A stretch of 64,000 nucleotides of DNA, taken from contig NZ_FNCJ01000002.1 of assembly GCF_900100735.1 (NCBI RefSeq), positions 248,001 to 312,000 of the forward strand, written 5' to 3'. This document shows positions 16,438 to 26,447 of this stretch, piece after piece. Numbering within the stretch: position 1 is the first letter of the stretch; each line of letters begins with the position of its first letter. The position numbers and the translations under genes are program-made. This stretch comes from Paraburkholderia phenazinium (lineage in GTDB: Bacteria > Pseudomonadota > Gammaproteobacteria > Burkholderiales > Burkholderiaceae). The notes beneath the pieces are model-generated. The model ran no database searches, had not been told where the DNA came from, and was given only the letters and a program-made list of their open reading frames with translations.

Positions 16438-19400
16438 TCATTGCACTTGGGGCGTGGCGGTGGCCGCGGTGTGTCGGGCGCGGCGCTTCGCGAGCAAGGT
16501 GTGAACCAGCGCGAACACCACCGGCACGAACAGCAGCGTGGAAACGGTGCCGATGCCGAGGCCGCCGATCACGGCGCGGCCGAGCGGCGCATTCTGTTCG
16601 CCGCCGTCGCCGAGACCGAGCGCCATCGGCGTCATGCCGATCAGCATGGCGAGCGCGGTCATCAGCACCGGGCGGAAGCGGCTGAAACCCGCCTCGAGCG
16701 CGGCGCTGAGCGGATCGGCGCCTTGTTGCAGCAGCTCACGCGCGGTGTTGATCACGAGAATGCTGTTCGCCGTCGCAATGCCGATGCACAGGATCGTGCC
16801 GGTCAAGGCCGGCACGCTGAGCGTGGTGTGCGTCGTGAACAGCATCCACGAGATGCCGGCGAGCGAGCCCGGCAGGCCGCTCACGATGATGAGCGGGTCG
16901 ATCCAGGACTGGAAGTTCACGACCATCAGCAGGTAGACAAGCGCGATCGCGAAGATGAGCCCGGATTCGAGGCCGTTGAACGATTCCTTCATCGACTGCA
17001 CCTGGCCGCGGATCACGATCGACGAACCGGGCGGCAGCTCGGCGCGCGCGGCATCGACGAGATGCAACACGTCTGTGGCGACGCCGCCCAGATCGCGCCC
17101 CTGCGTCGACGCAAAGATGTCGAGCACCGGTTGCACGTTGTAGTGCGAGACAACGGCCTGTTGCGTACTGCGCGACATCACACCGAGCGTGCCGAGCAGA
17201 TTTTGCGGCCCCATGGCGAGACCAAAGGTGGTTATCGGAATGTTGGCGAGCGTTTGCAGCGAGTGAATATCGTACTGCGGCACTTCGGCCATCAACGGAT
17301 AACTCACACCGTTCTTCGGATCGAGCCAGAAGTTCGGCGTGGTTTGCGAACTGCCGGATAGCGCGATCAGCAGATTCTGCGCGACGTCGCGTTGCGTGAG
17401 GCCGGCCTGGATGGCTTTCGTGCGATCGACGTCCACGTCGATCGCGGGGGCGTCGCCCGGTTGCTGAATGCGCGCGTCGACGAGGCCGCTGACGCTGCGC
17501 AGCTTCGCCAGCAGGTGATCCGCCACGACGCGGTTTGCTTCGAGCTTGTTGCCGACGATCTGGATATCGATCGGCGCGGGCAGCCCGAAGTTGAGAATCT
17601 GACTGACGATATCGGCTGGCAGGAACGAAAACGTCACCCCGGGGAACGACGCGTTCAGCACGTTGCGCAGTTTCGCGATATAGCCTGCGGTCGGGCCGGC
17701 GCCCGGCTTGAGCGTGAGCATGATATCGGCGTCTTCCGGGCCGATCGGATCGGACGAGTCGTAGGTCAGGTTGATCCCGCTGACCGGTACGCCGATGTTG
17801 TCGAGCACGGCCGCCTGATCCTGTTTGGGAATGACGCTGTTGATCCTGGCTTCGACTTCGTCGGTGATACGAGCGGTCTGTTCGATGCGGGTGCCGGTGG
17901 GTGCGCGCAGATGCAGGCGGATTTCACCGGTATCGACCGCGGGGAAGAAGTCGCGGCCTGCAAACGGGATCAGCGTGAGCGAACTGAAACACAACACCAG
18001 GAAGGTGCCGATAAAGCGGCCGCGGTGAGCAATTGCTTCTTGCAGCACATTGCGATAGCCGCTGCGCAGTACCTCGAAGCGCTGTTCGAAACCGGCCTGA
18101 AATCGGACCAGCGCACCGAAGCGCCCTTGCTCGGTGGTGCGCTCTTTCGACGGGGCGCGCATCAGATACATCGCGAGCGTCGGAATCAAGGTGCGCGAGA
18201 AGAAATACGACGCGCACATCGCGAACACGACTGCCTCCGCAAGCGGCAAGAACAGATAGCGCGCGACGCCGGAGAGCAGGAACATCGGCACGAACACGAT
18301 GCAGATTGACAGCGTGGACACGAAGGTCGGCACGGCGATTTCGCCGGAGCCGTTCAGGATGGCATCGTGGAGTGGCTCGCCATTCTCCAGATGATGCGTG
18401 ATGTTTTCGATTGCAACGGTCGCGTCGTCGACCAGAATCCCGACCGCCAATGCGAGGCCGCCCAACGTCATGATGTTGATGGTCTCGCCGAGGGCCGACA
18501 ACGCGATCAGGGACGTCAGAACGGCGAGCGGAATCGACACGGCGATGATCAGTGTGGCGCGCCAGCTGCCGAGGAACAGCAGGATCATCACTGCCGTGAG
18601 GCAGGCCGCGATCAGTGCTTCGCGCACCACGCCCATGATCGCCGACTTCACGAACACCGATTGATCCGACAGCGGCGTGATGACCAGCGCCTTCGGCAGG
18701 CCCGCTGCAATTTTCGGCAGCATCGCCTTGACCTGCTGGATGATGGTGAGCGTGGACGCGCTGCCGGTCTTCTCCACCTGAAGCAACGCGGCGCGCTTGC
18801 CGTCGCTGCGCACGATATTGGTTTGCGGCGCATAGCCGTCGATCACGTGGGCCACGTCGCGCACGTACACCACGCCGCCGTCGATCGTTTTGATTGGCAG
18901 ATTGTTCAGTGCGGCGACCGTATCGGTACTGCCGTTCATCTGAACGTTGTATTCCTTCGCGCCGATCTTCGCGGTGCCGCCCGGCAGGATGAGATTCTGT
19001 GCGTTTACGGCATTGACGACGTCTGCAGGCGCGAGCCCTTTTGCCTGCAAGGCCTGAGGATTGAGTTCGACCATGATCTGGCGAATCTTGCCGCCGAACG
19101 GCAGCGGCACCGCGGCGCCTTGCACGGTGGCGAGCTGGGTGCGGATGAAGCTGTTGCCGAGGTCGTACAGCGTCTGTTCGGGAAGCGTATTGCTGGACAG
19201 GCCGAGCTGAAGCACCGGCACGGTCGACGCGTTGTAGGTGATGATGTTCGGCGGCAGCGTACCCGGCGGCAGGACGCGCAGGATCGACGCGGAGTTCGAG
19301 GCGGCTTCGGCAATCGCGCGGTTGATGTCGGCGCCAGGGTGAAAAAAGATCTTCACGACGGAGACACCGTTGAGCGACTGCGATTCGATATGTTCGATAT

Positions 19401-19629
19401 CGTCCACGTCGGTTGTCAGCGCGCGTTCATAGTTCGACGTGATCCGGTGCGCCATGTCCTCGGCGGAAAAGCCGTTGTACGACCAGACGATGCTGACCAC
19501 CGGAATGTTGATATTCGGAAAGATGTCCGTGGGCGTGCGGAGGATCGCCAGCGGACCCAGGATAAACAGCAGCACAGCCAGAACGATGAACGTGTAGGGC
19601 CGTTGCAAGGCGAGTCTGACGATCCACAT
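16438..19629 (-). CDS. RND multidrug efflux permease, HAE1 type
   Basis: 1063 residues, the usual family length, from ATG 19629 (AGGAC upstream; the frame extends to 19674 without support). The N-terminus MWIVRLALQRPYTFIVLAVLL is the first membrane helix. IFPNINIPVVSIVWSYNG is a family signature, and GILVDDATVAIENI marks helix 4 with its proton-relay aspartates. Two large periplasmic loops separate the 12 expected membrane helices. It drives proton-coupled export with the adaptor and outer-membrane lipoprotein encoded downstream. No dedicated regulator is adjacent, so control is unclear. Confidence 0.93.
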   Translation of the reverse strand: MWIVRLALQRPYTFIVLAVLLFILGPLAILRTPTDIFPNINIPVVSIVWSYNGFSAEDMAHRITSNYERALTTDVDDIEHIESQSLNGVSVVKIFFHPGADINRAIAEAASNSASILRVLPPGTLPPNIITYNASTVPVLQLGLSSNTLPEQTLYDLGNSFIRTQLATVQGAAVPLPFGGKIRQIMVELNPQALQAKGLAPADVVNAVNAQNLILPGGTAKIGAKEYNVQMNGSTDTVAALNNLPIKTIDGGVVYVRDVAHVIDGYAPQTNIVRSDGKRAALLQVEKTGSASTLTIIQQVKAMLPKIAAGLPKALVITPLSDQSVFVKSAIMGVVREALIAACLTAVMILLFLGSWRATLIIAVSIPLAVLTSLIALSALGETINIMTLGGLALAVGILVDDATVAIENITHHLENGEPLHDAILNGSGEIAVPTFVSTLSICIVFVPMFLLSGVARYLFLPLAEAVVFAMCASYFFSRTLIPTLAMYLMRAPSKERTTEQGRFGALVRFQAGFEQRFEVLRSGYRNVLQEAIAHRGRFIGTFLVLCFSSLTLIPFAGRDFFPAVDTGEIRLHLRAPTGTRIEQTARITDEVEARINSVIPKQDQAAVLDNIGVPVSGINLTYDSSDPIGPEDADIMLTLKPGAGPTAGYIAKLRNVLNASFPGVTFSFLPADIVSQILNFGLPAPIDIQIVGNKLEANRVVADHLLAKLRSVSGLVDARIQQPGDAPAIDVDVDRTKAIQAGLTQRDVAQNLLIALSGSSQTTPNFWLDPKNGVSYPLMAEVPQYDIHSLQTLANIPITTFGLAMGPQNLLGTLGVMSRSTQQAVVSHYNVQPVLDIFASTQGRDLGGVATDVLHLVDAARAELPPGSSIVIRGQVQSMKESFNGLESGLIFAIALVYLLMVVNFQSWIDPLIIVSGLPGSLAGISWMLFTTHTTLSVPALTGTILCIGIATANSILVINTARELLQQGADPLSAALEAGFSRFRPVLMTALAMLIGMTPMALGLGDGGEQNAPLGRAVIGGLGIGTVSTLLFVPVVFALVHTLLAKRRARHTAATATPQVQ

Positions 19630-19962
19630 GACGGTGTCCTGATGACGGAAGACTGATGGGTTGCTGGCGTGCATTGCACGCAGAGACTGACGTGGGTGCC
19701 GAGTGAACCGGATTGGTCACTTGAGATGGCTGCAGCGTAGGTCGTTTCGGGCTATGCGGCTTCAGCGCGCGGCACTGTCTTTGTGAATTCGCACTGCGGT
19801 GCGTCGTGGGCAGGGCGATAGAGCGTCGATCCTGCGCTCAACCGTGCAAATATGAAAAAGCCGGGCGATCAGAAAGAAGCCCAGGATCGCCGTAGCCAAT
19901 ACTCACCTGACGCATGACCCACCGGTGCATGCCGGCCAATTACTTCCACAGGAGCAAGAACG
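19630..19962. other. divergent promoter region, no gene seen
   Basis: This 333-bp gap separates the minus-strand RND operon from the plus-strand chloroperoxidase gene and must hold both promoters. I see no convincing paired -35/-10 boxes. Short repeats at 19864-19870 and 19885-19891 can pair on the minus strand before a T-run, but no gene reads into them. Confidence 0.5.
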
Positions 19963-20784
19963 ATGGCATATTTCACCACCAAAGACGGCACGGAAATCTA
20001 TTACAAGGATTGGGGTGCAGGCCAACCAGTTACGTTCTCGCATGGCTGGCCGCTCGACGCGGACGCATGGGACGCGCAGATGTTGTTTCTCGCAGAACGC
20101 GGCTATCGCGTGATTGCGCATGACCGGCGCGGTCACGGCCGTTCATCGCAGCCGTGGAACGGCAATGAAATGGACACCTATGCGGACGATCTCGCCGAGC
20201 TGATCGAAGCGCTCGATTTGACGAATATCGTGATGGTCGGTCACTCGACCGGTGGCGGGGAAGTGGCTCGCTACATTGGCCGGCATGGTACGAAGCGTGT
20301 GGCGAAGGCCGTGCTCATCGCGGCGGTTCCGCCGATCATGTTGAAGACGGAAGCGAATCCGGGCGGCCTGCCGATCGCGGTGTTCGACGGCATTCGCGAG
20401 GGCGTGAAAAACAACCGTTCGCAGTTCTTCAAGGATCTGGCCGTGCCGTTCTACGGCTTCAACCGCCCGGATGCGAAGGTGTCGCAAGGCACGATCGACG
20501 CGTTCTGGCAGATCGGTATGCAAGGCTCGATCAAGGGTCTGTACGACTGCGTCAAGGCATTTTCGGAAACCGACTTCAACGACGATCTGAAGAAGGTGAC
20601 GGTGCCCGCACTCGTCCTGCAGGGCGACGACGATCAGATCGTGCCGCTCGACGACTCCGGCAAGCTGTCGTCGAAAATCATGCCGAATGCCAAGCTGAAG
20701 GTCTATGAAGGTGCACCCCACGGTCTGTGCACGACGCACGCGGACCGTGTGAATGCGGATCTGCTGGAATTCCTCAAGTCGTAA
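19963..20784 (+). CDS. alpha/beta hydrolase, cofactor-free chloroperoxidase/arylesterase type
   Basis: 273 residues with AGGAG 10 nt before the ATG. The triad is Ser95 in GHSTGG, Asp224 in [10 protein letters not shown] and His253 in [22 protein letters not shown] and [13 protein letters not shown] are hallmarks of the non-haem haloperoxidase (perhydrolase) branch, which makes peracids from carboxylic acids and hydrolyses aryl esters. No export signal is present, so it is cytoplasmic. Its 3' end overlaps the 3' end of the convergent regulator gene by 11 bp. Confidence 0.9.
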   Translation: MAYFTTKDGTEIYYKDWGAGQPVTFSHGWPLDADAWDAQMLFLAERGYRVIAHDRRGHGRSSQPWNGNEMDTYADDLAELIEALDLTNIVMVGHSTGGGEVARYIGRHGTKRVAKAVLIAAVPPIMLKTEANPGGLPIAVFDGIREGVKNNRSQFFKDLAVPFYGFNRPDAKVSQGTIDAFWQIGMQGSIKGLYDCVKAFSETDFNDDLKKVTVPALVLQGDDDQIVPLDDSGKLSSKIMPNAKLKVYEGAPHGLCTTHADRVNADLLEFLKS

Positions 20785-22597
20785 TGGAGTACGTCGGCGG
20801 CACCGTTACGGTGTCCGCCCGAGCATGGGCGTCCCGTTCGGCTGCGCCCCGTGTGCGGGCCGATTCAGTCGGCCTCGACACCTGCCCGCGCACAGTGGGC
20901 GATGCCGGTGCCAGCGGGACGCGCACACGCCGCTCGCTGGCGGCATCCACCGATCCGGCCGGCAACTTGTCCAATGCACGGGCGGCCTGTGCGGCGCGCG
21001 TGCAACATTCGTCGATCATGCCGGCATCGCGTAACGCCGCGACCAGGTTCGAGGCCAGCTCGACGCCGACGCGCAGATCGCCATCAGGCGAAAACGCCCA
21101 GTCGAATGCGGCACGTGCATCGTCGAGTGTTTGCTGAAAATCCGGCGGATTGCCGCTATCGTTTGGGCGATCAGCAGACGATCGAGTCTGAAAGCACAAG
21201 GAAAGATAGCGCGCATGGCGCAAGGCGATGTCCTGCACCTCGCCTTCGGCCTGAAGCTTTTCCATCGCATAGGCGCGGGTCGATTCGGACAGGCGATAGT
21301 TCGCTGCCGGACCCTCGAACCCCACGCTAACGAGCGATTTCGCCACGAGTTCGGTGATGCCGCCAATCGCATTCGCCGCCGTGAGTTCGTCGTCGCACAC
21401 GACTGCGCACATCGCCTCGAAAGTAAAGCTGCCGCCGAATATCGCGAGACGCCGGAAGATGGATTGCGTACCGATGTCGAGTAGCGCAAAGCTCCAGTCG
21501 AAGGTGGCGCGCAAGGTTTGATGACGCGGGAGCGCGGTCCGGTAACCGCCCGCCAGAATCGCCATGCGGTCATCCAGCCGGCGCCATACGCCTTCCACGC
21601 CGAGCGTGACCACGCGAGCGGCCGCCAGTTCGATGGCGAGCGGAATGCCGTCCAGCCGGCGGCAAATCTCGCCGACGAGCCGGATCTCCGCGCTATCGGT
21701 GGCCACGCTTGTCTGCAACGAATCGGCGCGCAGGAGGAACAGTTTCACTGCCGAACATTGGAGAATGTCCTCATCGGTGGCATCCGGCGGCGGCACATCA
21801 AGCGGATCGACGCGAAACACTGTCTCGGCCATGATCCGAAGCGGCTCGCGGCTCGTGACGAGCACCCGGAGCGTATCGTTGACGGCCACCAATGCGTCCA
21901 CGATAAGCGCGACGGCGCAGATGACATGCTCCGCGTTATCGAGCACCAGGAGCTTGCATTGGCCGGCTAGCGCGGCCGCTACGCAGGCGATATCGATCCG
22001 CGCGCCGGTCCGCGTCACTCCGCAGCTTTCGGCAATGGCGCCGAGCACGGCCTCCTGCGTAGTCAGCGCGGCGAGTTCGACAAAGCAGACCGGTTCCGTC
22101 AAGTTCGCCCGGGTATGGCGAGCGGCCTCGATCGCCAGCCGCGTTTTGCCGATTCCTCCAGCGCCCACAAGCGTCAACACATGAGCTTGTTGCAGCATCG
22201 AGCGGATCAACTCGACCTCGGCGTCGCGTCCCAGCAACCCGGATTTAAGTGGTGGCGGACGTCGCACGCCTGACGCCGGCGCACGGGCTTCGTCGGACGC
22301 AGTGGTCTTCTGCCGTTGCAGAAGCTGATAGCCACGGCCCGGCACCGTGAGAATCAGGTCCCGGTCCGGACCGAGTATTTTTCGCAGCGCCGAAAGGTGA
22401 ACCTGAATATTGTTTTCTTCGACGACGGTGTTGGGCCAGACCGCATTCATCAACTCGTCTTTCGTGACAAGTTGTCCGCCGGCCGAAGCGACAACGGCAA
22501 GGATATCGAAGGCACGAGAGCCGATATGCACGACTTCACCGTTCCGCCGCAACGTGCGCATCTCGAGATCGATCTGAAAGCGACCTATTTCGATCAT
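20774..22597 (-). CDS. winged-helix/NB-ARC transcription regulator, C-terminally shortened
   Basis: 607 residues. Residues 1-92 form an OmpR/CadC-type winged helix ([21 protein letters not shown]). An NB-ARC-like ATPase follows: Walker A GAGGIGKT 145-152, [17 protein letters not shown], and [17 protein letters not shown]. The tandem-repeat sensor half of the 997-residue paralogue at 33089 is largely absent. From about residue 555 the sequence turns into a low-complexity Arg/Thr/Pro tail overlapping the neighbouring gene's end, which suggests a frameshift or deletion. It probably binds DNA in an ATP-gated way; the effector is unknown. Confidence 0.8.
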   Translation of the reverse strand: MIEIGRFQIDLEMRTLRRNGEVVHIGSRAFDILAVVASAGGQLVTKDELMNAVWPNTVVEENNIQVHLSALRKILGPDRDLILTVPGRGYQLLQRQKTTASDEARAPASGVRRPPPLKSGLLGRDAEVELIRSMLQQAHVLTLVGAGGIGKTRLAIEAARHTRANLTEPVCFVELAALTTQEAVLGAIAESCGVTRTGARIDIACVAAALAGQCKLLVLDNAEHVICAVALIVDALVAVNDTLRVLVTSREPLRIMAETVFRVDPLDVPPPDATDEDILQCSAVKLFLLRADSLQTSVATDSAEIRLVGEICRRLDGIPLAIELAAARVVTLGVEGVWRRLDDRMAILAGGYRTALPRHQTLRATFDWSFALLDIGTQSIFRRLAIFGGSFTFEAMCAVVCDDELTAANAIGGITELVAKSLVSVGFEGPAANYRLSESTRAYAMEKLQAEGEVQDIALRHARYLSLCFQTRSSADRPNDSGNPPDFQQTLDDARAAFDWAFSPDGDLRVGVELASNLVAALRDAGMIDECCTRAAQAARALDKLPAGSVDAASERRVRVPLAPASPTVRGQVSRPTESARTRGAAERDAHARADTVTVPPTYSITT

Positions 22598-22827
22598 GAT
22601 GTTTACAGGTTGAAGACAAGGGACTGAGTAAGCAGATAATGCGAGGCGCCTGCGCGAACGGGAGAGGGTGGAGCATGCGCTGGACCTTGCATGATTGAGC
22701 CTATCGCGCCACCGTTCGCGCGTCTTGCACGTTAGTGCGATGCTTTGTAGGAAAGTCTATGGCGTAGCCAGAACGCTATGCGCCCGGCTGGCTCTTGTTT
22801 GATAAAGGCGGCAGAAGCAAACCCGGT

Positions 22828-22860
22828 CTGAGCAAACCGCGAAGTGAGCGGTTTGCTCAG
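22828..22860. terminator. 13-bp inverted repeat at the AraC gene end
   Basis: CTGAGCAAACCGC (22828-22840) pairs perfectly with 22848-22860, immediately after the minus-strand AraC stop at 22864. No T-tract follows on either strand, so termination is likely but not certain. Confidence 0.5.
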
Positions 22861-22863
22861 CGT

Positions 22864-23778
22864 TCAGTTGCCGGCCCGGCGGCGCCAGCTTCCCGGCGGT
22901 GTGCCCAACATCTGCGAGAAGGTTCGCGTGAAGTGGCTCTGGTCGGAAAAGCCGCACGCAATGGCAATCTCCGACAGCGATGAGTCGGAATGCCGCAGCA
23001 GTTCGCGCGCACGTTCGACGCGTCGCTCCAGCAGCCATTGATGCGGAGTGCGGCCCGTGGTTTCGCGGAATGCGCGGATGAAGTAGCTGCGCGACAGGTT
23101 GCAAGCGCTCGCGATCTCTTCGAGCGAAACGTTGCCTTGGGTTTTTGCAAGCAGCATGTCTTTGGCGCGCGTTTCGAGCAGACGCGAGAGTCGCTGGCTT
23201 TTCTTGACCGATGGAGGCGGCGCGTTGCCGTACTGGTCGATCAAATGCGTTGCGATCGTGATGCCGAGTTGCTCGACAAACAGCGGGCTCGCCTCACCCG
23301 GGCGCTCCAGTGTCAACGCGAGCACTCGCGCGAGGTGACCGAAGACAGCGTCGTTGCGGCCGGGGGGCGCTAAAAAGCCTGTGATGGCCGAGCCGTTTCG
23401 CTCGTAGCAAGTGTTCGTGATGAAAGCGTGGGAGAACTCGACCAACACGAAGTCGAACGCGCCGTGCAAATCGGCACGGTAGTCCTCTTCGAAATTACGA
23501 ACGTAGACTGAATCCTTTTCGAAGTCGTATAACGTCGAGAGGTTTCCTGACATGATCCGGCGGCGGTGGCCGGCCGTTAGCGAAACACCGATCAGGAAGC
23601 CGCGATCCGAAGCGGGCGTGGCCACTTCGCTGGTTTTCTCATGGCGCCTGCATTTGCGATAAAACGTAAATTCGCCTGCTTCGAGTTCCAGATCTTTGTG
23701 TAATTGATTCGAAAGACATCCGAGCGAGTCTTTCTGCAGGGCTGCCGTGGCGATGAATGTATTTGTATGGTTCGACAT
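22864..23778 (-). CDS. AraC-family transcriptional regulator
   Basis: 304 residues with AGAGGTGA upstream of the ATG. The C-terminal 100 residues carry both AraC helix-turn-helix units: VSLEEIASACNLSRSYFIRAF with GRTPHQWLLERRVERA, then SLSEIAIACGFSDQSHFTRTF with LGTPPGSWRRR. The N-terminal 180 residues look like an effector or cupin-like domain without recognisable ligand residues. Adjacent genes do not form an obvious operon with it, so the target is unknown. Confidence 0.9.
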   Translation of the reverse strand: MSNHTNTFIATAALQKDSLGCLSNQLHKDLELEAGEFTFYRKCRRHEKTSEVATPASDRGFLIGVSLTAGHRRRIMSGNLSTLYDFEKDSVYVRNFEEDYRADLHGAFDFVLVEFSHAFITNTCYERNGSAITGFLAPPGRNDAVFGHLARVLALTLERPGEASPLFVEQLGITIATHLIDQYGNAPPPSVKKSQRLSRLLETRAKDMLLAKTQGNVSLEEIASACNLSRSYFIRAFRETTGRTPHQWLLERRVERARELLRHSDSSLSEIAIACGFSDQSHFTRTFSQMLGTPPGSWRRRAGN

Positions 23779-23965
23779 GATCCGTCACCTCTGTTTGTCG
23801 CGCTACATACGCAAGTCCGTTCGCGTTGCAAAAGCAGGGGGTGGTGATAATCGGCGTGCTGCCCAGATTATGTCGGAAATTATGTGTGTCGAGTATTAAA
23901 TTTCGATCGGCTCCGAGTTTTGCAAGCGATCAATTAATTTAGCGGATTTCGGCGGGCAGCGTCTA

Positions 23966-24925
23966 TTAGGGCTGAAGCTCCGGCTGGGCTTGGGCGGCCG
24001 AGTCCGCCGTCAGATCCGCAATCCGCAAATCTAGTTTCCGTTTTAGCGACACGATTAGGAATTCAACGAACGTTTTTATTTTCGCATCGACGAATTGGCG
24101 TGACGGATAAACCACAAAGACATTGGTCGTTTGAAGCGGATACTCCGGAAAGAGCTGAACCAGCTTGCCTTCCTTGAGTTCGTCCACGACCGAGTAAGTC
24201 GGCACGGCCCCCACGCCGGCGCCCGCCAGCAGCGCGACTCGGAGCGCCTGCATTGTGTTGACGACAAAGTGTCCGGCCAACTCCGGGTTCGCCGCGCTAT
24301 TGCGGGTGAGCTCCGATGGCCAGTCCGAGGGCGGATCGAAGGACGAACTGGTCTGCATGAGCGTGTGATCCGGTAGGTCGTTCACACTATGGATCGGATG
24401 CCGCGTGAGATAGTCCGGCGCGGCGACCAGAATGCGCTCGCACCGCCCGATGAGCCGGCTCACGTTGCGGGAGTCCGGCAACGACGACACCGATACGATC
24501 GACACGTCGAATTCGTCTTCAATCAGATTCGCCATGCCGGGCAGCAGTTTCAGATCGACTGAGACCGCTGGATACACGTGGCGGTATTCGACGATCGTGG
24601 ACGTCAACTGTTTCAGCCCGATGTCGGGCAAGGCGTGAACTCTCAATTTGCCGCGCGGCAGCGTGTGTGCGTCGCTGGCTTCGGCGTCGGCGTCGTCGAT
24701 ATCTGCGAGGATCTTCTTGCAGCGCTGGTAGTACCGCTCGCCGCATTCGGTGAGCGAGACACTGCGCGTTGTCCGTTGCAGAAGCCGCGTGTGGAGATGT
24801 TCTTCGAGCGCCACGACCGCGCGAGAAATGTTGCCGGCGCTGCATTCCATGTGTTTTGCAACCGAGCTGAAGTTGCCGGTCTCCGCGACCCGCGAGAACA
24901 CGCGCATGCTGAAAATTCTGTCCAT
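23966..24925 (-). CDS. LysR-family transcriptional regulator
   Basis: 319 residues from ATG 24925. The frame extends 60 nt further, but MDRIFSMRVFSRVAETGNFSS is the canonical LysR start. Residues 1-62 hold the winged helix (SSVAKHMECSAGNISRAVVALEEHL, TRLLQRTTRSVSLTE), followed by a LysR substrate-binding domain (GKLRVHALPDIGL, GVGAVPTYSVVDEL). It belongs to the CrgA/DsdC-like branch. A near-perfect 20-bp dyad lies about 85 bp upstream (25010-25029), and the FAD monooxygenase gene lies just upstream on the same strand, a possible target. Confidence 0.9.
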   Translation of the reverse strand: MDRIFSMRVFSRVAETGNFSSVAKHMECSAGNISRAVVALEEHLHTRLLQRTTRSVSLTECGERYYQRCKKILADIDDADAEASDAHTLPRGKLRVHALPDIGLKQLTSTIVEYRHVYPAVSVDLKLLPGMANLIEDEFDVSIVSVSSLPDSRNVSRLIGRCERILVAAPDYLTRHPIHSVNDLPDHTLMQTSSSFDPPSDWPSELTRNSAANPELAGHFVVNTMQALRVALLAGAGVGAVPTYSVVDELKEGKLVQLFPEYPLQTTNVFVVYPSRQFVDAKIKTFVEFLIVSLKRKLDLRIADLTADSAAQAQPELQP

Positions 24926-25009
24926 AGCCGCTTTGACCTCTTGATCCGGTTGAACCAGGTGGCACGTCTTGCCTGATGTGGACACAATACGATCCGTAGC
25001 GGGCTCGCG

Positions 25010-25029
25010 CCATCCCTACATAGGGTTGG
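25010..25029 (-). promoter_or_regulatory. dyad CCATCCCTACATAGGGTTGG (site E, block 2)
   Basis: A 20-bp near-palindrome of two 9-bp arms around CA (8 of 9 positions pair). On the minus strand it contains ATGTAGGGATGG, identical to 12 bases of block 2 at 12224. It lies between the monooxygenase stop and the LysR start, where a promoter for the LysR gene is expected. Confidence 0.5.
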
Positions 25030-25119
25030 CACATTCACCAATGCATTCACGGTTCTAATCCGCTCGTATAGGGTCATGCGACGGCTGGACGGAATGCCGC
25101 AGAAACGCCGGCGTGAGCG

Positions 25120-26247
25120 TCAAGGCGAACCGAGTCCGAACGACTGGGCAAGCCGCGGGCCCTTGAGAAGCAGCGGCTCGACAGCCGCGCGCCGTGCCGT
25201 GGCCCAGTGGGCGAGTACCTGTACCACGTCCTGAGCGGGCTCGCTCAGGGCTTGCGCGAGGCTGACGGCGTCGCCGGCGGCTTTCGAGGTGCCGGAGCCC
25301 GTATGAGGGCGCAGTGTGCACGCGGCGTCGCCCACCAGCGCAATCCGGCCTTTGGCGAACGACGGGCTCAGCGCGTCGGAGATGGCCTGCATGAAAGGTG
25401 CCCCGGTTGCGCACACGAGTTGCGATAGCGTGCCGGGTAGTCCGTCGAGCGCCGCGCGCTGCAGGTGCGTCAGCGACTGCGCTGACAGTTCGCCGGGCGC
25501 CACGGAGGCATGATGCCGCCGACCATCGCGCCCGGTCAGAAACGCGTCGATCGCCGACGCATCGGCTTCATTGCGATACCAGAGCCAGTTGAAACGGCGC
25601 TTGCCGGGTTCGAGGGAGCCGTCCAGTGCGGGAATCAGGAACGTCATGAACAGTTCGCCTGGCGCCTGGAACAAGGTCATGTTCTCGATCAGATCCGCGA
25701 TGTCGGCGTGGTCGAAAGCGCTTTCTTCCACAACACCGCGCCACGCGATGTAGCCCGCGTATGACGCAGCGCTGCCGGGGAACAGCATGGCGCGAAGTCG
25801 CGAGGCGGTGCCGTCGGCGGCGATCAGCAGGTCCGCGTGAACCGGTGCAATACCGTCGTTGAAACGGATCTCGACACCTTCGGCGTCTTCGGCAACGCTT
25901 GCCACGGCGTGCCCGTAGTGAACCGCGTCGGCCGGCAGCATGCTGCACAGCGACCGGTAGACGGTGTCCCACGATGAAAACGGCAGCAACTCGGGGTCGT
26001 CGCGTATGACCGTGCCGGCGCTATCGATCCAGCGCCGTCGGTGGGTCGGCACCGCCAGCATGGCGCGGGTCCGATGGCCGTGCTGGTCGAGAAACTGCAG
26101 CATCTGCCGCAACACCACGACGCCGCCACCGCGCCCTCGCAGCGGCGCAACGGAGCGCTCGTAAATGTGCACGTCGTGACCCGTGCACGTCAACGTCAAC
26201 GCGCACGCGAGTCCGGCGATGGAACCTCCGGCGATGGCAATCTTCAT
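25120..26247 (-). CDS. FAD-dependent aromatic-ring monooxygenase
   Basis: 375 residues with GAGG 6 nt before the ATG. The N-terminal Rossmann motif is AGGSIAGLACALTL, DLLIAADGTASRLR is the DG motif, and ALVGDAACTLRPHTGSG is the second FAD motif. This is class A flavoprotein hydroxylase architecture, of the branch that hydroxylates pyridines, salicylate or similar aromatics using NAD(P)H. It is transcribed from the divergent region shared with the DUF3331 gene. The substrate cannot be read from the sequence; the nearby LysR gene may regulate it. Confidence 0.85.
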   Translation of the reverse strand: MKIAIAGGSIAGLACALTLTCTGHDVHIYERSVAPLRGRGGGVVVLRQMLQFLDQHGHRTRAMLAVPTHRRRWIDSAGTVIRDDPELLPFSSWDTVYRSLCSMLPADAVHYGHAVASVAEDAEGVEIRFNDGIAPVHADLLIAADGTASRLRAMLFPGSAASYAGYIAWRGVVEESAFDHADIADLIENMTLFQAPGELFMTFLIPALDGSLEPGKRRFNWLWYRNEADASAIDAFLTGRDGRRHHASVAPGELSAQSLTHLQRAALDGLPGTLSQLVCATGAPFMQAISDALSPSFAKGRIALVGDAACTLRPHTGSGTSKAAGDAVSLAQALSEPAQDVVQVLAHWATARRAAVEPLLLKGPRLAQSFGLGSP

Positions 26248-26447
26248 GTCGGCCTCGATGCTGTGTTCATGTTGCTCTCCAGTTGACGCATCCGATGCCC
26301 GCTGTAGCGAACTCTAGCGCTTCATTAGCGAATCATGCCTGTGCAAACCCGTCGATCGGCACGTGGCCTCAGGACAATTAATAAAAATTAGCAACGGTTT
26401 TGAACGCGTCGTCGTATGCTTTTTTCATGCATTCGAGGAAACAACCC

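Noticed and set aside
18367..19656. 429-residue plus-strand open frame
   Set aside because: Antisense to the RND permease; Arg/Asp/His-rich, typical of GC-rich shadows.
19855..19891. Minus-strand hairpin followed by a T-run
   Set aside because: Looks like a terminator, but no minus-strand gene reads into it and the stem is only 7 bp with a 14-nt loop.
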